Source: JBJFCE01 sp964437825 | Lineage (GTDB): Bacteria; Bacillota; Clostridia; Lachnospirales; Lachnospiraceae | DNA length: 40,139 nt | Direction of reading: 5' to 3' | Assembly (NCBI GenBank): GCA_964437825.1 | Contig: CAYTIH010000022.1 | Location: forward strand, 1 to 40,139 | Part shown: one piece after another, positions 34,284-40,139 of the stretch | How positions within the stretch are numbered: the first letter of the stretch is position 1 | Layout: each line of letters starts with the position of its first letter | The notes under the pieces: generated by a model | The model's input: only the letters and a program-made list of their open reading frames with translations | What the model was told of the DNA's origin: nothing | Database searches by the model: none | Made by a program: the position numbers and the translations under genes

Positions 34284-34307
34284 AAGCGGATACACGTATG
34301 TATCCGC
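34279..34307 (-). terminator. Attenuator terminator after Cys-rich ORF 1
   Basis: GCGGATACA-TACG-TGTATCCGC, a perfect 9-bp stem with a tetraloop, followed on the minus strand by seven T. It lies 78 nt past the stop of small ORF 1 and about 360 nt upstream of the first transporter gene, the position of a transcription attenuator. GTGTATC at the end of ORF 1 repeats the right arm and can pair with the left arm. Confidence 0.88.
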
Positions 34308-34384
34308 CTGTACTGCTGTTATTTGACCAATCCATAAAAATCATTTTACAGATCAGGTCGAATAAAATATCAGTTCATGTCAGT

Positions 34385-34495
34385 TTAAGTGATACACACA
34401 CGAAAACAAATCATAGACTTATCCATCGGCATAAGGCTACAACAGCAACACATCATATTCATCTGCATGGTTCTTGTAGTCACGATTGCTTTCAT
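34385..34495 (-). CDS. Cys/Met-rich leader peptide (small ORF 1)
   Basis: A 36-residue ORF, ATG 34495 to TAA 34385, with AAAGGAG ten bases upstream. It has four consecutive Cys codons (residues 16-19, in NMMCCCCSLMPM) plus Cys30 and Cys34, and eight Met. It is the first ORF after a consensus promoter and precedes a strong terminator. Ribosome stalling at the Cys run under cysteine shortage would leave the end of the ORF (GTG TGT ATC) free to pair with the terminator's left arm and allow read-through. It resembles in principle the Cys leader peptides described in actinobacteria, but I know of no named family for it. Confidence 0.75.
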   Translation of the reverse strand: MKAIVTTRTMQMNMMCCCCSLMPMDKSMICFRVCIT

Positions 34496-34559
34496 GTTAT
34501 GTACTCTCCTTTCTGAATTCTCTGATATAATTCCCAGTTATTTACTAGGCATACTATGA

Positions 34560-34587
34560 ATTATACTCATATTTTTTCTCTTGTCAA
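34560..34587 (-). promoter_or_regulatory. Consensus promoter of the sulfur amino acid transporter operon
   Basis: Perfect -35 TTGACA (34582-34587), a 16-bp spacer and perfect -10 TATAAT (34560-34565). Predicted start is near 34553. So strong a promoter suits control by attenuation further down. It begins 11 nt past the stop of the rhodanese/PP-loop gene. Confidence 0.88.
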
Positions 34588-34597
34588 CCACTTTTTT

Positions 34598-35752
34598 TTA
34601 AAAAAAATTCGAATCATACTCATCCAAAAAGTAATGCTTCTCTCCGTTCTTTTTATAGGCAATGACCGTATCCAGATTCACGTTTTCCACGCTACGGAAA
34701 ATGTTCTTTTCAATAAACGGACTTTTCTGTGTTAATTCCCTGATCAATTCCTTGATTTCCGCGCGTTTCGAGCCTTTCTCCGTACCGCCGCAGGAAGCGC
34801 AGCTCTCCGTAAAGCGGCAGGCACATTGTATAAAATGAAGATCATTATAGTGCATCCAACGTTTGATATCCTCTTCTCTAATCAGATAAAGCGGACGAAT
34901 CAGCTCCATTCCCTCAAAATTCGTGCTGTGAAGCTTGGGCATCATCGTTTGGATCTGCGCACCATACAACATGCCCATCAAAATAGTTTCTATTACATCA
35001 TCATAATGATGCCCCAATGCAATCTTGTTGCAGCCAAGCTCTTTCGCCTTACTATACAGATGACCCCTTCTCATTCTCGCACACAGATAACAAGGCGAAG
35101 CCCCGACATCGGCCACAATATCAAAGATTTCCGATTGAAATACCGTAATGGGCACCTCCAACAGCTTTGCATTATTTACGATCGCCTGATAATTGATCTC
35201 GTTGTATCCCGGATTCATAACCAGATACACCACTTCGAAATTCTTCCTTCCGTGTCTGGACAGCTCCTGAAAGAGCTTCGCCATCAACATGGAATCCTTT
35301 CCTCCGGAAATGCAAACTGCTATTTTGTCCCCATCCCGAATCAATTCATATTCGTTAATGGCTTTTGTAAATTTGCACCAGAGCTCTTTTCGAAATTTCT
35401 TGACGATACTGCGCTCAATATCCACAAGACGTTCTTTTCGCTGTTCTTCCTGTTCCATGAGGCTTTCCAGCTTCATCCTCAGATAAGAATGATATCCTCC
35501 CTCGATGCTATATGCCTCAAATCCTTCGTCTTGGAGGTCCTGCGCAATTTCATCGCTTTTCTGCCCTGTATAGCAGATCAGATAAATCGGCTTGTCCTTG
35601 GGAAGCGCGCTCACCTTTTCTTCAAATTCTTCCCAGTAAATATGACATGCATCAGGGTATGACTCCCGTTTAAAATCATCACTTTTTCTTATATCAATCA
35701 CTAATTTTGCTCTTGTTTCTGCCTCAAGCTCCTCAATCTTTTTCCTAATCAT
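34598..35752 (-). CDS. Rhodanese domain fused to a TtcA-like PP-loop sulfurtransferase
   Basis: 384 residues. Residues 15-95 are a rhodanese domain with active-site Cys60 (LICYTGQKS). Residues 115-330 are a TtcA/TilS-like PP-loop ATPase: SGGKDS at 149-154, PCYLCARMRRG (C221, C224), GHHYDDVIET, and a further Cys cluster at 310-321 (QCACRF...CASCGG), which could bind an Fe-S cluster. The likely role is transfer of persulfide sulfur onto an adenylated base of tRNA (2-thiocytidine type), though the target is inferred. It lies directly upstream of the transporter promoter, so sulfur supply and use are neighbours. ATG 35752; the ribosome binding site is weak. Confidence 0.82.
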   Translation of the reverse strand: MIRKKIEELEAETRAKLVIDIRKSDDFKRESYPDACHIYWEEFEEKVSALPKDKPIYLICYTGQKSDEIAQDLQDEGFEAYSIEGGYHSYLRMKLESLMEQEEQRKERLVDIERSIVKKFRKELWCKFTKAINEYELIRDGDKIAVCISGGKDSMLMAKLFQELSRHGRKNFEVVYLVMNPGYNEINYQAIVNNAKLLEVPITVFQSEIFDIVADVGASPCYLCARMRRGHLYSKAKELGCNKIALGHHYDDVIETILMGMLYGAQIQTMMPKLHSTNFEGMELIRPLYLIREEDIKRWMHYNDLHFIQCACRFTESCASCGGTEKGSKRAEIKELIRELTQKSPFIEKNIFRSVENVNLDTVIAYKKNGEKHYFLDEYDSNFF

Positions 35753-35806
35753 GTCTAAACCACACCCTGTGCCTTCCGTCCGATGTCAATCATGTTCAGT
35801 CCGGTT

Positions 35807-37492
35807 TTATTGTTCCGCTGTCGATAACTCCTCCAAACGTTTTTCAAATTCCTCCACCGGAAGCGGTTTGTCAAAATAGAATCCCTGAGCCAGATAACAA
35901 TTATTTTCCTTTAGCAGTTTTATCTGTTCCGTAGTCTCGACACCTTCAACAATACATGCAAGTCCCATATCCTGAAACATGGTAATTAAGTACTTTAACA
36001 TAATCTGCTTCTGCTCATCGGTTTTCTCATATTCTTCCGGCAGAAAGCTCTTATCAATCTTGATGACATTCCACGGCGATTCCCGAATCAGATTCAGCGA
36101 GGAATATCCCATGCCAAAATCATCCACGGATGTGTGTATTCCCTGGTCCCGAAGCCCTGTCACAATCTTCTTTAAATCTTGAAGATCCACGTCTGTAGTA
36201 GTTTCCGTCAATTCTATCTCAATATATTCGTGGGGTACCCGGTAGCGATCCACAATGGAAAGAATATTCTCTAACAGATCCAGATCCCCCAAATGACGGC
36301 GGGAAAGGTTTACGGATACTTTCACGACCTTTCTGCCCTCATCCAGCCATCTGCGTAAATCCCTGCACACGTGCTCCAGCATATAAAAATCCAAAATACA
36401 GACAGCTTTACTCTGTTCCAACACAGGGATAAAATTTCCGGGCGGCACTATTTTTCCGTCATGCTGCCATCTGCACAAAGCTTCCGCGCCTGCCATCTTA
36501 TAATCCTTCAGCAATACCTTAGGCTGATAATAAACCAGAAATTCCTCGTTTTCAATCGCCGACGAAAAAATACTTTCAATGGCCTTGGCCTCATTGCGTT
36601 TTCTGACCGTTTCTTCATCATAAAAAGCATACGATGTCCGCAGAACATTCTTTGCAATATTCATAGCCACATTCGCACAATCCATAATGTCGGCAGCCGT
36701 CTGACATTCATCCGGTACCATATAATAACCGGCATAAGCAGATATCATTACCAGCTTCTCACGTTCCTCATCATACAAAATCTCTGTCCCGTTTAAATAC
36801 TCCCGAACATACTCCAGATGATCTTTCAGAAACAAAGCCAAAAAGTTATCGCCTCCGATCCGGCATACAATTTCCCGGCCGCCGAGCTTTTCCTGAAGGT
36901 TTCCGACAAACAATTTGATCACCAATGTGCCGCGCTCCCTGCCGATCTGCCGGTTAATAACAGAAAAACGCTTCAAATTAAAATAACACGCCGCATACTC
37001 TCCGATTTCTTGCTTTGCAATTAATTCATTTGCCGTTTTGATAAAATAAGCAAGATTATAAACTCCGATATCCGGATCCCTGTTCGATAACTCCTCCGCA
37101 ATATGCATGGCACGGATACGGCAATTGAAAGTATAAATCATCTTTGCCAGAACCCGGATTTTTTCATACTCCACATCAGTCCAGTCATCGCTGCCCGCAA
37201 TCGGATACAGCTTGTAAACGTCAATCCGTCCTCCGTCTGCGGTCTCACGCATACAGAACACACGGCTCATATCCGCTTTGCCGTTACTATACAGGACGCT
37301 GCTGCAGCCTTCTCCTGATGCTTCCGCCTCGGAGGTTTCATAAAAAGCCGCTTCCACCAGGGAAATTCTCAACAGCCTGCAGATCCGGTCCAAGGCCGGC
37401 TGTGTATCAGAATAAACCGCTTCGTGAATCTGTTCCATCTTCATGAGAAATTCGTCGATCGCATGTGCATATTCACTCACATCAAAGGCCAT
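35807..37492 (-). CDS. Degenerate GGDEF plus intact EAL domain protein (c-di-GMP phosphodiesterase)
   Basis: 561 residues from ATG 37492, set by AAAGGAGGTGGAAAGC and overlapping the upstream stop by 11 nt; the frame opens at 37561. An N-terminal sensor-like region of about 130 residues precedes a GGDEF domain whose signature is GGDNF (about 213-217), lacking the catalytic Glu, so cyclase activity is unlikely. The EAL domain is complete: AEALCRW, SVNLSRRHL, IEIELTETTT, DDFGMGYSSL, IKIDKSF, EGVET and QGFYFDKPL. It should hydrolyse c-di-GMP. Pairing with the PocR-domain gene suggests that ligand sensing controls it. Confidence 0.88.
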   Translation of the reverse strand: MAFDVSEYAHAIDEFLMKMEQIHEAVYSDTQPALDRICRLLRISLVEAAFYETSEAEASGEGCSSVLYSNGKADMSRVFCMRETADGGRIDVYKLYPIAGSDDWTDVEYEKIRVLAKMIYTFNCRIRAMHIAEELSNRDPDIGVYNLAYFIKTANELIAKQEIGEYAACYFNLKRFSVINRQIGRERGTLVIKLFVGNLQEKLGGREIVCRIGGDNFLALFLKDHLEYVREYLNGTEILYDEEREKLVMISAYAGYYMVPDECQTAADIMDCANVAMNIAKNVLRTSYAFYDEETVRKRNEAKAIESIFSSAIENEEFLVYYQPKVLLKDYKMAGAEALCRWQHDGKIVPPGNFIPVLEQSKAVCILDFYMLEHVCRDLRRWLDEGRKVVKVSVNLSRRHLGDLDLLENILSIVDRYRVPHEYIEIELTETTTDVDLQDLKKIVTGLRDQGIHTSVDDFGMGYSSLNLIRESPWNVIKIDKSFLPEEYEKTDEQKQIMLKYLITMFQDMGLACIVEGVETTEQIKLLKENNCYLAQGFYFDKPLPVEEFEKRLEELSTAEQ

Positions 37493-38750
37493 GCTTTCCA
37501 CCTCCTTTGATTTCCAACTGAGGCAGACTGACCCGAAAGGCCGTACCTGTACGCTCATCACTCTTTATATGAACGGTTCCGGACATCTGCTTGACCAATA
37601 ATTCCACAATGGAAATTCCGCCTAATTCATCCGTTTCTGCCAGATAATCATTCTCATTCTCAAAATAGTTCTTTATTTCTCTATATATTTCATCGGGTAT
37701 TGTCAGGTCCGTATTCTTTATCTCAAAGTTCAAAATGGTTGCATAGGAAACCTTGCTGCCGCTCACCCGAATTCCGATTTTGCCCTTTTTCTGAAAGGAA
37801 ACCAGAATTTGCAGAAGCTTACTGATTACCTGTCCGATTCTCCCGGAATCTCCCAGCATGGTTTCCGGAACGTCCTTGTCTATATCAAGTGCGAATTGAA
37901 TATCCCTGTCTTCAAGATAACGTCCAAGTCCCTCAATCATTTGCTGCAATAAATCCCGGATATTGTACTCCGCCTCCATAAGCTCCACATCATCGCCTGC
38001 CATCCGTATATATTGTATGGCATCCTCAACCGAAGCGTATACCTCGCTGCCGTGGTAAAGCAGCTCCTTCATAGTGCTTTCCATAACCGCATAATCATAG
38101 CTTTCCATGGCCTGCTTTCCGGTCTGCATCCATTCCTTTACTTTTTTCTGCATACTGAGACTCATATTCATGATATATGCGGACTGAGAACGTGCGGCAC
38201 GCTCCAGCTTCCGGCTTTCCTTGATCGCTTCATAATTCCTATATGCCATTTCGGACAATACTTTTGCAATTTCCGAAAGAAACTCCGCAGCCTTCTCAAC
38301 ATCCGTCCTCTCAAGAACATGCGTCTGCTTTGCAGCAGCCAGATACCTGTCAGGATCAATGGATAACTCGACGGCTCTTTTCCTCATTTCTTCTTCGTCA
38401 ATCACGGGCGGCCGAACCTGTCCGCCGATAAAGCTGCCGATAAATTCTCCCTCCACCATAATCGGAGCGGCATAATCCACAAGACCGGCATGACAAAAAT
38501 AGACGGAAGGCTTTCCGTCTTTTAATGTCTGAAGCGCACCGTTTTTATCGCATTCCTTGCAGCGCTTACTGCCAAGGGGAGATTTTCTGTTTAAATTCAT
38601 ACAGAAATCGGTAAAACCGCTTCCCCTTGTTACGGGAACTCCGTCCGCATCGGTGGTCAGGGCCGCCATTCCTGTGTATTTGGAAAAGCCGTCCTGAATC
38701 CGCTGTAATACTTTTACATCTATTAAATCAGTTAATTTCATTTCCGACAT
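37482..38750 (-). CDS. PocR-domain sensor with degenerate histidine-kinase-like C-terminus
   Basis: 422 residues. Residues 1-165 are a PocR ligand-binding domain with its Cys/His pattern (KRCKECDKNGAL, VYFCHAGLVDYAAPIMVEGE, GSFIGGQVRPP). A helical stretch (about 170-260) follows and then an HATPase-like fold (MLGDSGRIGQVISKLLQIL, GGISIVELLVKQMSGT, GTAFRVSLP). I see no phospho-acceptor His in the helical part, and the N-box is poor, so kinase activity is doubtful. No response regulator is adjacent; the overlapping EAL gene is the likely partner. A promoter lies at 38793-38821. Confidence 0.78.
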   Translation of the reverse strand: MSEMKLTDLIDVKVLQRIQDGFSKYTGMAALTTDADGVPVTRGSGFTDFCMNLNRKSPLGSKRCKECDKNGALQTLKDGKPSVYFCHAGLVDYAAPIMVEGEFIGSFIGGQVRPPVIDEEEMRKRAVELSIDPDRYLAAAKQTHVLERTDVEKAAEFLSEIAKVLSEMAYRNYEAIKESRKLERAARSQSAYIMNMSLSMQKKVKEWMQTGKQAMESYDYAVMESTMKELLYHGSEVYASVEDAIQYIRMAGDDVELMEAEYNIRDLLQQMIEGLGRYLEDRDIQFALDIDKDVPETMLGDSGRIGQVISKLLQILVSFQKKGKIGIRVSGSKVSYATILNFEIKNTDLTIPDEIYREIKNYFENENDYLAETDELGGISIVELLVKQMSGTVHIKSDERTGTAFRVSLPQLEIKGGGKHGL

Positions 38751-38792
38751 ATATCATCCCTCAAGATCCGTTGCCTGCCTACTGATATCCTT

Positions 38793-38821
38793 ATTATACT
38801 CCCATTGATATAAATTTACAA
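38793..38821 (-). promoter_or_regulatory. Promoter of the PocR / EAL operon
   Basis: -35 TTGTAA (38816-38821), a 17-bp spacer and perfect -10 TATAAT (38793-38798), about 40 nt upstream of the start codon. Confidence 0.75.
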
Positions 38822-38866
38822 GAAAAATGCGAACTTTAAGCCAATCTTTGGTTATTTTCACCACAC

Positions 38867-38901
38867 AAAAACCGCAACCCTTGATTTCTCAAGAATTGCG
38901 G
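38867..38901 (-). terminator. Rho-independent terminator of the membrane-protein gene
   Basis: CCGCAATTCTTGA-GAAA-TCAAGGGTTGCGG folds as a 13-bp stem (two G-U pairs) with a GAAA tetraloop and is followed by five T on the minus strand. Confidence 0.88.
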
Positions 38902-38942
38902 TACTGAAAAACAATCCGTCTGTACTTTTCATAGGATTCAGC

Positions 38943-39650
38943 TTACATTTTACTCTGCAGCTTCTTTCTCTGTCTGCGCTCGTGAGCCAGTTCTTCCTGA
39001 AGCTCATCGATGCGTTTCCAAAGATCTCCGATTGCATCGGTCTCATCCTGTGGTTTCATATGTAGTTCTCCCTTTGCTTCCATCTCATGCTGAGCATCTG
39101 CACGCGCCTTTATCTTCTTATGGAACAAAAGCTTAAACAAAACACGTACAAAAGGCTGAATAAAGAACATCTGCGTAAAATAAGCAAACGGGAAATTAAA
39201 GCACACAAGCTTTAGCCAATTTGCGAGGAAGGTAAGGATATTAAATCCTGAATAATACGGATAATAAAACAACGCAGCAAGAAAGCTCATGGCCGGACAC
39301 ATAATTCCAACTGTAGCACAAATAATGGCACTTTCAAAAATCATAGGATGATTTTTTCTGGGATCAAACACCCTGCAGGCAAGTTTGAATGAACAGGGAC
39401 TTCCGATGAGATTCTCAAGAAGGAATGCAAAGCAGAATTCAACCAGGATGACCGTCCATATCGGTAACATTTCTCCAAACATATAGACACCGCCCTGTGC
39501 ATTGATTGCTGCAAGAACACCGGATTCACCCGTAACTGACATAAGCGTCCCGCCGTTTACAACGTAAAGGCTATAAAATACATAGGCATGAACCGTGATC
39601 ACTACGGTCAAAAAAGCAAAGACCGTTCTTTGAAGTTGATTTTGTGGCAT
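38943..39650 (-). CDS. Four-helix membrane protein with a coiled-coil tail, DUF2798-like
   Basis: 235 residues from ATG 39650 (MPQNQLQRTVFAF), preceded by AAAAGGAGAG; the frame reaches 39698 but runs into the leader hairpin. About four membrane segments are arranged as two similar halves (VFAFLTVVITVHAYVFYSLYV then GEMLPIWTVILVEFCFAF; MIFESAIICATVGIMCPAMS then FNFPFAYFTQMFF). This resembles DUF2798-type proteins of anaerobic Firmicutes, of unknown function. The last 55 residues are charged and likely coiled coil (WKRIDELQEELAHERRQRKK). It has its own promoter, a structured leader and a terminator. Confidence 0.7.
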   Translation of the reverse strand: MPQNQLQRTVFAFLTVVITVHAYVFYSLYVVNGGTLMSVTGESGVLAAINAQGGVYMFGEMLPIWTVILVEFCFAFLLENLIGSPCSFKLACRVFDPRKNHPMIFESAIICATVGIMCPAMSFLAALFYYPYYSGFNILTFLANWLKLVCFNFPFAYFTQMFFIQPFVRVLFKLLFHKKIKARADAQHEMEAKGELHMKPQDETDAIGDLWKRIDELQEELAHERRQRKKLQSKM

Positions 39651-39689
39651 AATAATACTCTCCTTTTCTTTCGCATAACTTTTCACAAC

Positions 39690-39772
39690 AAAAAACACAA
39701 GTATATTGATAGGCCTCCAATCTCAGCATCTTGTACCGTGATCAGATTTACTTGCCTAAGCAATACTTGTGT
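39690..39772 (-). ncRNA. Structured leader, candidate riboswitch or attenuator
   Basis: In transcription direction a 10-bp arm ACACAAGTAT (39763-39772) pairs with ATACTTGTGT (39695-39704), and a second helix TAGGC/GCCTA and an inner AATCT/AGATT lie within. The closing helix ends in six T (39690-39695), like a terminator, about 40 nt before the start codon of the membrane protein. I could not match it to any riboswitch class I know. Confidence 0.5.
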
Positions 39773-39811
39773 CGTTATGCATTCTTTCTTATTCAATTTT
39801 TACCGTTTGTC

Positions 39812-39840
39812 AGTATACCAAAAAAAATTTAAAATTTCAA
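39812..39840 (-). promoter_or_regulatory. Promoter of the DUF2798-like membrane gene
   Basis: -35 TTGAAA (39835-39840), a 17-bp spacer with a T8 run, and -10 TATACT (39812-39817). Predicted start is near 39805, giving a leader of about 155 nt that contains the structured element. Confidence 0.7.
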
Positions 39841-39860
39841 CTTTAAGATTTCAAAATTTT

Positions 39861-40019
39861 TCATCCCTGCTTCTTGCCGGTCAGATAATACACGGCAAGC
39901 GCCGTTCGGTGCGACAAGTTCTCCTTCGCCAGAATGGATATGCCATACTTATTTGTAAAGAGTTGGCTGCCCAATACAAAAAATAAACGGAACAGGGACA
40001 CGATCAGCCAGCAATTCAG
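39861..40019 (-). other. Short open frame, possible gene remnant
   Basis: A stop-to-stop frame of 52 codons ending in NLSHRTALAVYYLTGKKQG then TGA. It has no ATG and no ribosome binding site; GTG 40001 is the only plausible start. The C-terminal part looks protein-like, but I cannot name it. It may be the tail of a decayed gene. Confidence 0.3.
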
Positions 40020-40024
40020 CTAAA

Positions 40025-40138
40025 TCATGTCTTTTTGTTTTTTCTCTTATCTGGCTTGACAGGTTTCAGCAGGTCAGAATTTAGGGCGGTGTCTGCCCTG
40101 CTTTCTATATCGCCGAGGTGTGTCCTGCGGATTTCACG
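40025..40138 (-). CDS. C-terminal end of an unidentified gene (cut by the window edge)
   Basis: A frame open from the right edge for 37 residues, REIRRTHLGDIESRADTALN and then a Lys/Pro-rich tail ending NKKT before TGA at 40025. The composition is that of a charged, cytoplasmic C-terminus. No domain can be assigned. The next minus-strand promoter is at 39812-39840. Confidence 0.5.
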   Translation of the reverse strand, partial: REIRRTHLGDIESRADTALNSDLLKPVKPDKRKNKKT

Positions 40139-40139
40139 C

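Noticed and set aside
35807..37492. Diguanylate cyclase activity of the GGDEF domain
   Set aside because: The signature is GGDNF, lacking the catalytic Glu; only the EAL motifs are complete.
39690..39772. TPP or purine riboswitch
   Set aside because: GCTGAGA and CTGATC are present but in the wrong order and spacing for TPP, and no purine-riboswitch core is seen.
1..40139. tRNA, rRNA, CRISPR arrays, transposases
   Set aside because: No cloverleaf, spaced repeat series or transposase motif was seen on reading both strands by eye; a covariance search was not possible here.

Overview
The window looks like chromosome from a low-to-mid GC Gram-positive anaerobe of the Clostridia, most likely Lachnospiraceae. 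The grounds are strong AGGAGG-type ribosome binding sites, a T-box leader in front of trp genes, a fused trpG-trpD, lipoprotein-type ABC binding proteins and dense polysaccharide glycosyltransferase genes. Nearly everything is on the minus strand, so transcription runs right to left. The only convincing plus-strand gene is an XRE regulator at 16660-17130. I see no tRNA, rRNA, CRISPR array or complete insertion sequence.

Region 1 (1-15.6 kb) is a cell-surface polysaccharide locus. It holds two GT-C type membrane proteins, a GtrB-like polyprenyl-phosphate glycosyltransferase, a polymerase-like membrane protein, an SH3 protein, two GT4 and four GT2 genes, a HAD protein and a sugar ketoisomerase. 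Its left half is visibly AT-rich. Three glycosyltransferase genes carry runs of 8 or 9 G. In all three, nine G gives the longest reading frame; one gene has eight G and is broken. This looks like slipped-strand phase variation. Two near-identical palindromes with compensatory changes bracket a four-gene cassette (FdtA-like, GT-C, GT4, GT2).

Region 2 (15.7-17.1 kb) is a secreted protein facing a divergent XRE regulator. Three 15-bp palindromes related to GCTATT-N3-AATAGC lie in the shared intergenic region, one inside the spacer of a good promoter, so it reads as a self-contained repressor circuit.

Region 3 (17.2-24.4 kb) is a complete trpE-GD-C-F-B-A operon behind a tryptophan-type T-box. 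Region 4 (24.4-29.4 kb) has a cell-wall M14 peptidase and a heterodimeric ABC exporter.

Region 5 (29.5-35.8 kb) is a polar amino acid (probably cystine) ABC transporter operon that includes a URO-D-superfamily protein with thiol-methyltransferase zinc ligands. Its leader holds a consensus promoter, a 36-residue Cys/Met-rich peptide ORF, a strong terminator whose left arm can pair with the end of that ORF, a long inverted repeat, a repeat-like insert and a second Cys-rich ORF. This is the best candidate for an undescribed regulatory system here: sulfur-amino-acid attenuation with two tandem leader peptides. A rhodanese/PP-loop thiolation protein sits just upstream.

Region 6 (35.8-40.1 kb) is a PocR-domain sensor paired with a degenerate GGDEF-EAL phosphodiesterase, then a small membrane protein behind a structured leader, and the end of an unidentified gene at the right edge.
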